DNA of 64,000 nt, taken from Plutella xylostella. Lineage: Eukaryota > Arthropoda > Insecta > Lepidoptera > Plutellidae. The notes beneath the pieces are model-generated. The model saw only the letters and a program-made list of their open reading frames with translations, had not been told where the DNA came from and did not search any database. Below, piece after piece: positions 9,257 to 17,599 of this stretch. The number at the start of each line of letters is the position of its first letter. Within the stretch, counting starts at the first letter, position 1. The stretch lies in the NCBI RefSeq assembly GCF_932276165.1, contig NC_064009.1, positions 9,300,001-9,364,000 of the forward strand. The letters run 5' to 3'. The position numbers and the translations under genes are program-made.

Positions 9257-11620
9257 TTATTCCGCCCCGTTATGCCTTCTTAACATTTCCCCAGAAAGTG
9301 CAATGACCTCTTCGTCTCGATTCTTAACTGCCATTTTTAGATTGTACTCGAGGATGCGTTTCTTTGGCGCTGTTATTGCCGTTTTAGCGAGGTTGCCGAT
9401 AGCGTCCTCGGTGTCATCCGCATAGTAGGTGCAGGTGGTGGTGTGCCTCGACAGCGCCACTACTGCGTGAGGTACGCTATCATGCAGCTTTATTTTATCT
9501 TTTGTTCTAATGATAATAACGGATTCGTACGTCAATCCCTGTGCTTCGTGTATGGTTAGGACGCGTGAGCCCATTCCTTCACCATACCCTTGGTTGGTCA
9601 AGGTCTCTTTTTCTTCCTGTGTATGCACCAGGAACAGAGTGTTGGTTTGGGATTTGGGAATTACTGCGTCTGTTAACCTTTTCAGCTGCAGGGATTGGAT
9701 GCGCGCTGTGGCTGCGTATATGCCTGAGTATACTTCCTTTAGGGCGTATGCAACATCCATGGGGTTTCTGTATGAGCACAACAGCTCCTGGGTGATGTTT
9801 GCTACCAGTGTTGGGCGATTGTACCTAAGCTCGAATAGGTTCTCTCTGTCGATATATGGTAGCTGATTGATGTCTCCGATCAGAGCAATATCACAGGCAC
9901 GAGACAGGTGGGCGGCCATTACGATTGCCCCGAAATGGTTCATCAGGGCTTCGTCAATTATCAGGCGTTGGCATCCGACATGTTCTCTAAAGCCGTTTAC
10001 CAGGACTGATGCCATCGTACGCACCCTAGTTCTGACCATGTCACCAATACGATGCGCTAGCCTGTTTCTTATGTCGATGGCCGCCTCAGTTGTTGTTGTG
10101 ATAATGGTGTCTTTGCTCACATCGAAGTTATTTATCACCCAGGTTGTCTTCCCACATCCAGGTACCCCGTTCACCCAAGTGATAGTGGGCATCGTCCAGT
10201 GATTCCAGTTGGCGTTGATGGTTTCCACTTTTGCTAGGATTTTATCCTCTAGCATAATCCTGGTGCACTGGGCGACGACCACTATTTGGTTGTTGTGTGA
10301 GACAGTAAATTTTGAGGAGTTGCATTCCCAGGGTACAAATCCGCTTTCCTCGCTGTAAGCCGCCATATACGCTCCAGTCATTTTGCCTCTGAGGACTTGG
10401 CAACTACTGTTATCGTATATGCAGGCTTCGGCCTCCTCGAGTAGAATTTTTAGCCGGCCTTCGTTTTCTTGCCTGTAGGTCTGCATGATGGTTTTGCAGG
10501 ACAAGAGGTTTACCTGCTTTGTGGCGGTTGTTATTGCCACAAATTCTATGACGGCATTCTCCAAATGCTCTTTAGGGGAGGTTGCTGTTTTTAGCTTCGG
10601 TGGGACCACCTGACCCATGTCGGCTCTTGTTATGGTTCTTTGGGCCGTTCTTTTTCGGATGGGGCCTTTGGGGATTTGGCGCCACTCAGGTGTCCTCTGT
10701 GGTTTCCCCATAAGGCTTTGGGCAGCTGATTTAAATGCCTGAAGGAACCCTTGTGCGCGCCCCTGCGAGATTCTGCTCTGCATCCTCATATTTATTTCCT
10801 GCTGTTCAGCAGCAGCGACGGACTCGGAAGCCATCCTCTCCTGTAGGCGTTCTGATCCGGTGACCGCTTCAGTTTGTTGGTGGTTGTTGTTCCTCACGGG
10901 TATGTGTCCACTGAGAAAGCTTAGGTCTTCACCTCTGTCCTCATACACAACTATTTCGTGTTGTTTTGAGGCTTTTAGGCAGCCCAGCTGGTCAACAATT
11001 TCACCTTTCTTATGCTCGATCACCATTGCGTCTACGCTTATTATCTTGGGGACGTTATTATCTTGTGCTCTCTCTCCAAGCATAGTGAGCCATGAGCATG
11101 CCTGGACAAACGGGGTGTCATCGGCCCATTCCAATAGTGCGATGGTCTTGTTACGGCATCGTACTAATCTGCAGGACTGATCTCCCACTAGTGTTACCGG
11201 CAGTGCGTCATAGGCTTTACGTTTCATGGTAGCTTTGGATGTGCTTCCATTTAGGAGAGAGGCTAGGCCGGGTGATATGGCTACACGCTTTCGCGCCCCC
11301 GAGACGCAGAAGCTGATGCCGAGTCTTTCGCTGCTACTGTCCATGAACAGAGCCACACTTCGGCGTCTTAGTCCGGCTTCTCCTTTTTCGCCACAAGACA
11401 ACAGCTGGTTTGTCGCTGTTGCTTTTGGGGTCACTTTTTGTGGTGCTGAGATGGTCGGGTTTGATGATTGGACTACTGATGTTGATTGGGCTTCAGGGCG
11501 AGAAATTGTGCTGTTTCTCCTTGCTGCTACTCGGAAGATTCGATACTCTACTGTTAATTCTTCTCCCGAGCTGTCACGCCCCCTCTTCTCGACTATTCGC
11601 GGCCGAATTACTTGAGTCAT
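9257..11620 (-). CDS. Endogenous viral-type superfamily 1 helicase
   Basis: I chose the ATG at 11620, which has A at -3. The frame is open further up to a TTG at 11686, and an in-frame TGA lies above that. The 787-residue product has all main motifs of the alphavirus-like SF1 helicase: Walker A GVPGCGKTT (485-493), Walker B LIIDEAL (around 553-559), motif III IGDINQLP (581-588), CSYRNP (motif IV), TIHEAQGLTYESV (motif V, 689-701) and AVVALSRHT (motif VI, 719-727). Such domains hydrolyse NTP to unwind RNA in replicases of virga-, nege- and kita-like viruses. Residues ~350-480 resemble the region preceding those helicases. Residues 1-350 are not recognised and contain basic, Gln-rich segments. 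No capping or polymerase domain (GDD) is present; the YADD near motif VI is not a polymerase site. The frame has no disabling change, so recent arrival or selection is likely. It lies in a LAR intron, in sense orientation. Confidence 0.85.
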   Translation of the reverse strand: MTQVIRPRIVEKRGRDSSGEELTVEYRIFRVAARRNSTISRPEAQSTSVVQSSNPTISAPQKVTPKATATNQLLSCGEKGEAGLRRRSVALFMDSSSERLGISFCVSGARKRVAISPGLASLLNGSTSKATMKRKAYDALPVTLVGDQSCRLVRCRNKTIALLEWADDTPFVQACSWLTMLGERAQDNNVPKIISVDAMVIEHKKGEIVDQLGCLKASKQHEIVVYEDRGEDLSFLSGHIPVRNNNHQQTEAVTGSERLQERMASESVAAAEQQEINMRMQSRISQGRAQGFLQAFKSAAQSLMGKPQRTPEWRQIPKGPIRKRTAQRTITRADMGQVVPPKLKTATSPKEHLENAVIEFVAITTATKQVNLLSCKTIMQTYRQENEGRLKILLEEAEACIYDNSSCQVLRGKMTGAYMAAYSEESGFVPWECNSSKFTVSHNNQIVVVAQCTRIMLEDKILAKVETINANWNHWTMPTITWVNGVPGCGKTTWVINNFDVSKDTIITTTTEAAIDIRNRLAHRIGDMVRTRVRTMASVLVNGFREHVGCQRLIIDEALMNHFGAIVMAAHLSRACDIALIGDINQLPYIDRENLFELRYNRPTLVANITQELLCSYRNPMDVAYALKEVYSGIYAATARIQSLQLKRLTDAVIPKSQTNTLFLVHTQEEKETLTNQGYGEGMGSRVLTIHEAQGLTYESVIIIRTKDKIKLHDSVPHAVVALSRHTTTCTYYADDTEDAIGNLAKTAITAPKKRILEYNLKMAVKNRDEEVIALSGEMLRRHNGAE

Positions 11621-12053
11621 TATCTGCACTTTACACCGCGGGGGATATTTATTGACGCGACTTAAGAAAGAACCTACGCACGGCAAATTTCACGGTCGAT
11701 TAAGGAAATCGCAGAACATTATTCTCTTAAGGGGCTCCAGAACCTTCGATTCGACGATTTAAAAACCGGCAGATTCGCGCGACCGTTTTTCATGAGCGGC
11801 AAATTTGTAGCACAATGAGCCGTTTTCCTTGACAGCTGTCAGTTGAGCTTTTGGGTAAGCCGATAGATGGCGTGAAAACGCAGTGTACCAACTGTCAAAA
11901 ATTACATAGAGAGCAAAGAGTACTAAACTCAGAATAAGAACTCACTAGTTGTGATTAAATGTCGGGTGGTAGCGCGAGCCATCCTTCCGAGGCTCAGACT
12001 GCATGTGGCTTGGGATAGTGCTAAGTATTCTGTGAATAGTTCTGTGAACTTAC

Positions 12054-12154
12054 CTCTGAACCAAGACGGCTTTCCGTCCAGTTAGTTTGGCATTCCGTTT
12101 TCGTAACTCTATCTTCAGATTGGCAAGGGACCATGATCCATAGTCCTTAGGCAT
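12054..12154 (-). CDS. First exon encoding a SAP DNA-binding motif
   Basis: An ATG at 12154-12152 opens a 33-codon frame that runs into CAGAG|GTAAGT, a near-ideal splice donor (GT at 12053-12052). The peptide includes SWSLANLKIELRKRNAKLTG and ends RKAVLVQ, which fits the SAP pattern (LxxLKxELxxRxxxxxGxKxxLxxR), a two-helix motif that binds AT-rich DNA. The final codon is split after AG. An acceptor TTTCTTAAG at 11661 would give AG|T and continue in frame (SRVNKYPPR) into the helicase, so a SAP-helicase fusion of about 834 residues is possible. Alternatively this is exon 1 of an unrelated gene or transposon whose other exons are elsewhere. Confidence 0.55.
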
Positions 12155-12165
12155 TATTACAGTAT

Positions 12166-12230
12166 AGCAGTCACTATCACAAGAGTCACTATCTCACAAG
12201 AGTCACTATCTCAAAAGAGTCACTATCTCA
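12166..12230 (-). repeat. Tandem ~17-bp repeats upstream of the SAP ATG
   Basis: Three consecutive units containing AAGAGTCACTATCTCA (plus-strand reading) lie at 12180-12230, preceded by a degenerate unit CAGTCACTATCAC. They sit 12-76 bp upstream of the SAP ATG on the minus strand, where a 5' leader or promoter would be. They contain AGTCAC / GTGACT cores that could bind bZIP-type factors, but that is speculation. Confidence 0.6.
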
Positions 12231-12414
12231 AGTGCACTAACTCTACAGTATCAAGGGAGGAGGAGCAGATAGCTCAACTACAACTCAATTAATACAGGAG
12301 AAACACAAGGAAACTGAGAAAACTTGAAAAGAACGGCTGTACGCACAATCGCACTGAACGCTGAAGCAACAGTGACATCGACATCATAGAGAAAATAATA
12401 CTACAATTCTACCT

Positions 12415-13824
12415 CATGGAAGTAATAATACAACAGGAATGCGCACTGCACCAAAAAAACGAGCCGACAGAGATAGTCAGCACGGAGCCCTCCATCTCTT
12501 TCTATTTTTGGTGACCATAATTTTAGGTAATTCATGAGACATTAATTCTAATCTATCATGTCGCGAATATGTGTCGATGGTCTCAAAGTCACCTATTATT
12601 CGAATAATTCGATTGTAATGTAGGTACGAATGTATTTTGGTGATATGACAATTGAGTAAACAAATGGGGTGAAGGTAAAATTTGTATAGATGTGTTGTTG
12701 CAGCGCAAACTGCAATGTAATATTGATAAGTTTTGTTTTCCATATCAATTAGATATTCCCAAGGTCTGAACTAGCAACAACAATTAGGGGAATTACTTGG
12801 AACCACCTTTGCTATGTTTCTTAATTGGAAGGAAAGCTGAAATTTGGGAAAATATAATTTTAAGTAAATAAAATTAAGTTGGGTGTAGTGTTGACAAGAA
12901 AGTGTTAAACAGGTTGATATTAAACGCAACTATGTACCTAAAACGTGTTTACTCTGTGGGTGTTCCGTTTACATAGTCTAGTTGATGAAAATCATAAGAT
13001 TTCAAAAAAAAATGTCAACCTAAGTTCTTCCGCCGGTTTTAAGCTTGATAAATTATCTTATAATACTCATATCTATCACCAAAAAATCAACAGCTCATAA
13101 CTCTTTACCAGCCTTATTAGATAACAGCCACAATAATACCTAATGATACTGAGGTATAAAATAAAACCAAAAGTTGAATGAAAAAAAAAAAAACACGCAC
13201 TCACGCCTTGTACTAATGTACTCCCTTGCGGGGTAGGCAGAGGTGCATTGCTGCACCCACTTTTCGCCAGAGTGTATGTTAGTCCCAATGTAATAGGGGG
13301 CGGGCCTATTGCCATTTTACGGGCAAAAGTTGAATGAAACAGGTCCTAATTAATGGAATGATTCAAAAAGTACAAATGAATGGTCACCCTAACCATAACA
13401 TCTCTCACAACAGTATAAACGTCATCCGTCATCTTGACAACTTCGGTCTTGTCGTAGAGTATTTAGAAAAACTACCAATATTTTTTATGAAATTATTATT
13501 CATACAAATACCAAATATTTCATTAAAATTACATGTTTATAATGATTTATTATAAATTTGTTTTTGAAAATGATATGATATACAGTAGTCTATGAGTTAT
13601 TTAATATTTTTTTTGCATAGCTCTCTTCGTACAAAATCTACTAAAGTTTACACAACTAAATCCTGGCAATTGTTAGAAAGAGAGGAAGGGCTCTGTGGTA
13701 ACCCTCTCTATCGGCTCGCGGCCTCTTTCACTTCAAATATAAATCTTAAGGTGAATTCGTTAGGTCTATTTTTGTTTGCATCATTTTGGTGAGTGCGCAT
13801 TCCTGTTGTATTATTACTTCCATG
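12415..13824. mobile_element. 1.41-kb nonautonomous DNA transposon with 33-bp TIRs and 8-bp target duplication
   Basis: The terminal sequences 12415-12447 and 13792-13824 are perfect 33-bp inverted repeats beginning CATGGAAGTAATAATACAAC. Both are flanked by the identical octamer TTCTACCT (12407-12414 and 13825-13832). Weaker inverted similarity continues inward, with GAGCCGAYAGAGA and GAGCCCTNCNTCTCTTTCT on both sides. Eight-bp duplications are made by hAT and P superfamily transposases. The CATG start and TIR length recall the P element, whereas hAT ends usually begin CAG or TAG. No transposase is encoded. A short retroposon is nested inside. Confidence 0.85.
13184..13323 (-). mobile_element. 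140-bp retroposon nested in the 1.41-kb transposon
   Basis: The insert is bordered by a perfect 16-bp direct repeat, CAAAAGTTGAATGAAA (13168-13183 and 13324-13339). It contains the blocks GTACTAATGTACTCCCTTGC, GGCAGAGGTGCATTGCTGCA and CCCAATGTAATAGGGG, which I recognise as a very common lepidopteran repeat. In its own orientation (minus) it ends in an oligo-T run, not poly(A). A truncated relative with its own duplication lies at 57081-57129. Confidence 0.8.
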
Positions 13825-14029
13825 TTCTACCTACCTACGTCACTTTCACATTTCGTTAGCCTCACAGAATAACATATTATTGTGATCTGAGTGTGTTCTG
13901 AGGGTTTGAAAGTTGGTACAACCCCAGACAACGCCATCTATTTCTCCAAAAAGGAACTTTTTTTTTTTTTAACAAACGCCTCATTTCGATGGTATCGGTT
14001 GAATTTGAAATCTGTTTGCGTTGTAATTG

Positions 14030-14340
14030 GCAAATAGGGGCGCGGGTCCGACAAACGATTTAATCAGATAAGAGACGAGTAAACATTTGAAGCGCGCTTG
14101 TGGGGATGGTGTGACCAGGAAAAAAATATGCGAGTGTCACGCGGGGGTGTGCGGGGTACATAAATTCCGTGCATCATTAAGCCAAAAGTGACAGGTCTGA
14201 TTCGGATCTGCGCCGACGGTGACGGATAACGCGACGGATGTCAAATCGAGGGCGTCATTGGCGGAGAATATGGAACGTGGCCGAGGTGGAACGTCGAATC
14301 GTCGCCATTATTCTTTTATGGCCGACAGACTCAACTTTCA
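14030..14340. promoter_or_regulatory. GC-rich intronic block, candidate regulatory element
   Basis: In an AT-rich intron, this segment is rich in CpG and GACGG-like words (GCGCCGACGGTGACGGATAA, GCGACGGATG) and contains TAAT/ATTA cores and no repeat structure. It could be a conserved enhancer of the host gene. The only evidence is composition. Confidence 0.25.
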
Positions 14341-15143
14341 TACGGATGATAGACGCTTTTACATTTTTCATGGAGGGGGATGAATCACGTTAGGCGGGCG
14401 GCGCACCGACGACTGCTGCGGGCGAGCTGCCAATATGAAGTTTCTGTGTCTGCAGTTTTGCATACATTTAAATGTGACAGTAGCTCAATGCGCTCGTTTA
14501 AAGATGTATTTGCGAATTGTAACGTGTGATTTCTCTTCATATTAAATGGAGGGCCATATGAGACGAACATTTTTGACACTGGCCGTAGGCAGTTAATTAT
14601 GACCGGAAGTACATCAAGGGTTTTTTTCACAAAGAGCTGAAACTGGTTACAAATAAAATAATACTTCCTTTACCTTTTTACAAATACAATAAAGCACCCA
14701 TCACAAAAAGCGTTTGGCCTCCGGCTATCGTTTCAACGCAGGTGTGTGGGCGGCCTAACAGCGCGTGGAGATTCGCTGCGTGGCCAATCGGGCCGATTCG
14801 TTTTCTCAGCTCATTGCCCCGACCGTCGTTACCGGCCGATATATTTAAGGTCCGATATGTTTAGGGCCGAAAATGCCATTTTTACATTTCAATCGGACGT
14901 CCACTTTGTCACGGTGTCTGTGGCTTTGTGAGAGCTCCCATTTATGTCGTTTCGAGGGACAACTGTGCGAGGTTAATGGGGTATATTTCAAAGCGTTTGA
15001 TGGGGTATTTGCTTATCAGGTTGATGGGCTAGTTATGGTTGGATTTGTATGTTGAATTCTAGCGATTCTATATTTTGTATTCGAAGTCACGTCATAGTAT
15101 ACTACATAATAATTTAATAATAGCCAATGTACGTCAAACTTAC

Positions 15144-15275
15144 TAGAAACTCGTTTTCCGTTCTTCCGCCACTGGATGTTCGGTACGGGGTCTCCGCGCG
15201 CCGCGCAGTAGAAGGCCGCGATGCCGTTGGCCCGAACTTGCAGGTTTCTAGGCCGGATCGTGATCTCCGGAGGGT
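15144..15275 (-). CDS. Lar: LAR-type receptor tyrosine phosphatase, exon for first half of Ig domain 1
   Basis: The 132-nt exon follows a TGTGTTGCAG acceptor and ends at a GTAAGT donor, phase 1 at both ends. It encodes PPEITIRPRNLQVRANGIAA, then FYCAARGDPVPNIQWRKNGK and RVS. This is the A to D strand half of an I-set Ig domain with its first disulfide Cys in FYCAARG and the core Trp in IQWRKNG. Together with 4262-4083 it completes the Ig1 domain of LAR, which in Drosophila also begins with PPEI. The first residue is split with the upstream exon. The signal-peptide exon must lie at higher coordinates and I did not find it. Confidence 0.9.
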
Positions 15276-16005
15276 CTGCAACACACAAACAAAGGCATTT
15301 ATTAGTTACGGAAAACAATAAATATGTAAAAAATATGTGATTTTTTTTTACTAAATGTGACAACACAGGAATTTTTCAACGGCAAAACAACCTCAGCGGC
15401 GTACTCAAAATTCTGACGCGACCGCGGCCGACATTTCTCATATGCAAATGTGCGGTGTCCCTTACACCGTGACAGATAGGAACAAAGTTGTAAAATGAAT
15501 TATTTATACCCTTCAGTGTACGGAGTTTTACTGTCCGTGAGTTCGGGACTCGCAGTTTAAAATAAAACTATTAATACATTAATAAGGTCTTAAGCCGAGC
15601 GATCTCTAGCGACATCGGATGTCGTGCATTATTAATGAATGCAAATTAAATTGTGGAGTGGAATCACAGTGTATTAACGTACAATACGGTAACCCAAATG
15701 TATGCGCGCACACATACGGGTGTGTAGGGAAATAAGCTTACATTACGTTGAAATATTTTGATATTATTGAGTCTTTTTTATTGAAAATATCGTGATACAT
15801 TATTGACTAAGGTATATGAACAAAAATAAGTAGGCATGTATTCATTGTTTGATAGACAACTCTTGGACACATCTCTGCTACGGCTTAGCCCCACATTATA
15901 ACAACAGAAAGTATCCGAAATACTTCACCAACACACTCCTGCTAAGACCGGCAACTAAAACAAAACTAATTTAAGAGCAGCCGTAGCCATCAACGTGAGG
16001 GAGGG
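15276..16005. other. Noncoding, presumed upstream LAR intron
   Basis: I see no exon, repeat structure or RNA gene. Sequence is AT-rich with minor CpG around 15400-15470. Confidence 0.4.
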
Positions 16006-16017
16006 ATGTCGGTAGTT

Positions 16018-16082
16018 TCCACCGGAATATTCCGGGAACACTCGGGAATATTCCGGGAACACCGGTCCGGGAACACCGGAAT
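16018..16082. repeat. Short tandem repeat with STAT-type palindromes
   Basis: A ~21-bp unit, GGAATATTCCGGGAACAC, is repeated about 2.5 times, ending in CCGGGAACACCGG. Each full unit carries TTCCGGGAA (16030-16038 and 16051-16059), which fits the TTCNNNGAA consensus bound by STAT92E-type factors. The wider block 16000-16260 is GC-rich for this region. Regulatory function is an inference. Confidence 0.55.
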
Positions 16083-16746
16083 TGTTTTCCGGCACATTAA
16101 AGAGCTCAGAGACACCGAAGTGCATTTTCATTATTTCCGCACAGCGAGATTAATGACATTATCTTGCGGAAAAATGCGGTTGACGACGAACGCTTTAGAT
16201 AAAAACCGGATGAAAACGTTATTGTTTCCCGGTATACTATTATGTGATGGTTAACGTGAAAAATCTGGAGCAATAGCAGTAGTGGAAATAATATTTAAGT
16301 TTGTACAAAATTATGCAGAAGTCAGTAACATAAACTTGTTGGAAAATACGCTTTCTGAGCTAAAATGCAATTTGGTTGTTGATGGTTTGCGTAATTTAGT
16401 TTTTGCACGCTCTAATAACTTTGCTGGCATTTTATTTTGATATTTAAATCCTATGTATTTTTTTTAATCTGTAGGTAAGTAAATGACATTAAAGCCAGGC
16501 ACGTACAGGCAAAAACTATAAACCTTATTATTCTTTTTATCAAAATTAACCGAAGAAGCGTCACCTAATTATACAAACATTTTTGTTAACTGTATAACGG
16601 TTCGAGCGGCCATTTCCCTCAGGACGGGACCAACCGGTCGGCCGCCATTAATAAAAGAGTGACGTATTTTCGGAGAATATTACGCGGCTGAAATATTCAT
16701 GCGGCAGACGCGGGTTCCCAGATTAGGGACGTCTAAAAAACCGGAA

Positions 16747-16872
16747 GGTCACTCTATATGACGGAAAACGAAGTTTCGAAACTGCTGTGCGAACCACGAC
16801 TCTGTCGTTGTAATAGACGTGCCGATTGCGCGACAGCTCTCGTTCGTTTGTTTTTCGTCAGTATAGAGTGAC
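16747..16872 (-). mobile_element. GGTCACTCTATA MITE, copy 2
   Basis: The element begins GGTCACTCTATATGACGG and ends CGTCAGTATAGAGTGACC. The inner order GAAACTGCTG, CGTTGTAATAGACGTGCC and GATTGCGCGACAGC is the reverse complement of copies 1 and 4. Its arms are the least decayed of the four. A GC-rich stretch lies just before it (16600-16740). Confidence 0.78.
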
Positions 16873-17269
16873 CCCCCGATCCGTTGCGACCGCGGCCCAC
16901 GGCGTGACATCGGCTATCGGCTCTGTGGAAATATTCCAGTGTTGCCAGACTATGGGGTATTTTTTTACCTATATCCTATGCATTTTTAATCGTGAATATA
17001 GTTTACTGGCTACGGGCGCATAAAATATTCACAAAGAATACGAGTACTACAAACTATAGTCAAGTCAATCAAAAAGCAGGTCATCATTCTGAAAAACTGC
17101 TTAGAAAAAATATATAGACGAATAAATCGTCAGAAAAAAACAGATTGCGAATTTTATTTTATATCCTGTGTACAAATATTATCTTTCATTGCTAATGAAT
17201 TACAAAATAAAAAACCCATGCGCATTTTTTACGCTTAAAGCCACCGCAAGATCATTTTTAAATCGTGAC

Positions 17270-17460
17270 AAATGTGTCCCTTTTGCTGGTCACCCTGTTC
17301 CCTGTAGCAGTACATTTCCGTTGGTCACATAAACGTGTCACAATTAGGGTGCAGCTGGCAGCCGCGGTCACCTGTAGGTCCCCCGGCGCACTCGAGGATT
17401 TGGACAAATTATTGCCGGGGGCCCGAGCGCCCGCGAATAAAAATTCCTTCTAAATCTCCA
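17270..17460. other. GC-rich unique stretch
   Basis: This block contains GCAGCTGGCAGCCGCGGTCA and GCCGGGGGCCCGAGCGCCCG in an otherwise AT-rich area. Frames on the plus strand are open but show no recognisable domain. It could be a noncoding regulatory block or an unrecognised exon. Confidence 0.2.
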
Positions 17461-17465
17461 CGGGA

Positions 17466-17592
17466 GGTCACTTTAGATAACGACAAACGAGGTAAAGCTG
17501 CTGCGTTGACCACGACTTTATCTTGTGATATTAAATTTATCAAAGTAAGAAAGGTCTAGTTTGCTCGTTTTTTTGTCAAGCTAGAGTGACCA
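17466..17592 (-). mobile_element. GGTCACTCTATA MITE, copy 3 (diverged)
   Basis: It begins GGTCACTTTAGATAACGAC and ends TTGTCAAGCTAGAGTGACC with GACCACGACTTTATCTTG inside, matching copy 2 in order (GAACCACGACTCTGTCGTTG). It is more diverged than the others and so probably older. Confidence 0.6.
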
Positions 17593-17599
17593 TCCGGAT

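Larger units (their letters stand above)
8610..11660 (-). mobile_element. LINE-like element with poly(A) tail carrying a viral-type helicase gene
   Basis: Read on the minus strand the unit comprises the helicase frame, a ~600-nt 3' region with a cloverleaf-forming RNA segment (8946-8861), AT-rich tandem TATATA tracts (8840-8760), and a 40-nt poly(A) tail (plus-strand T run 8610-8649). A long homopolymer tail at the 3' end is the hallmark of target-primed reverse transcription. Insect R1-clade LINEs with a C-terminal tobamovirus-like helicase domain have been described (Lazareva et al. 2015), which makes an R1-type origin plausible. However, no reverse transcriptase is present in this copy. 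The 5' boundary is uncertain: a direct repeat of the 14 bp next to the tail occurs at 11542-11555, and a possible acceptor lies at 11662-11661. Confidence 0.6.
4263..15143 (-). other. Lar: 10.9-kb LAR intron splitting Ig domain 1
   Basis: The intron runs from a GTAAGT donor at 15143 to an AG acceptor at 4264-4263. It joins the codon A|AC (Asn), so the frame runs from VS into NTQSRY. It holds two short direct repeats, several MITEs, an RTE tail, the viral-type helicase element and the SAP exon, both in sense orientation, and a 1.4-kb transposon. Stretches not listed separately (4270-4735, 5380-6095, 7225-7560, 8390-8597, 11690-12050, 13825-14030 and 14340-15143) show no gene. A GC-rich patch lies at 5810-5960. 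Confidence 0.8.

Noticed and set aside
9390..9440. YADD motif suggesting a reverse transcriptase
   Set aside because: It follows ALSRHT directly and belongs to helicase motif VI context; no other polymerase motif is present.
9510..11655. Several plus-strand frames of 80-130 codons
   Set aside because: They lie antisense to the helicase frame and are shadows of its composition.
12180..12230. CRISPR-like array
   Set aside because: The units are contiguous tandem repeats with no spacers, in a eukaryotic context.
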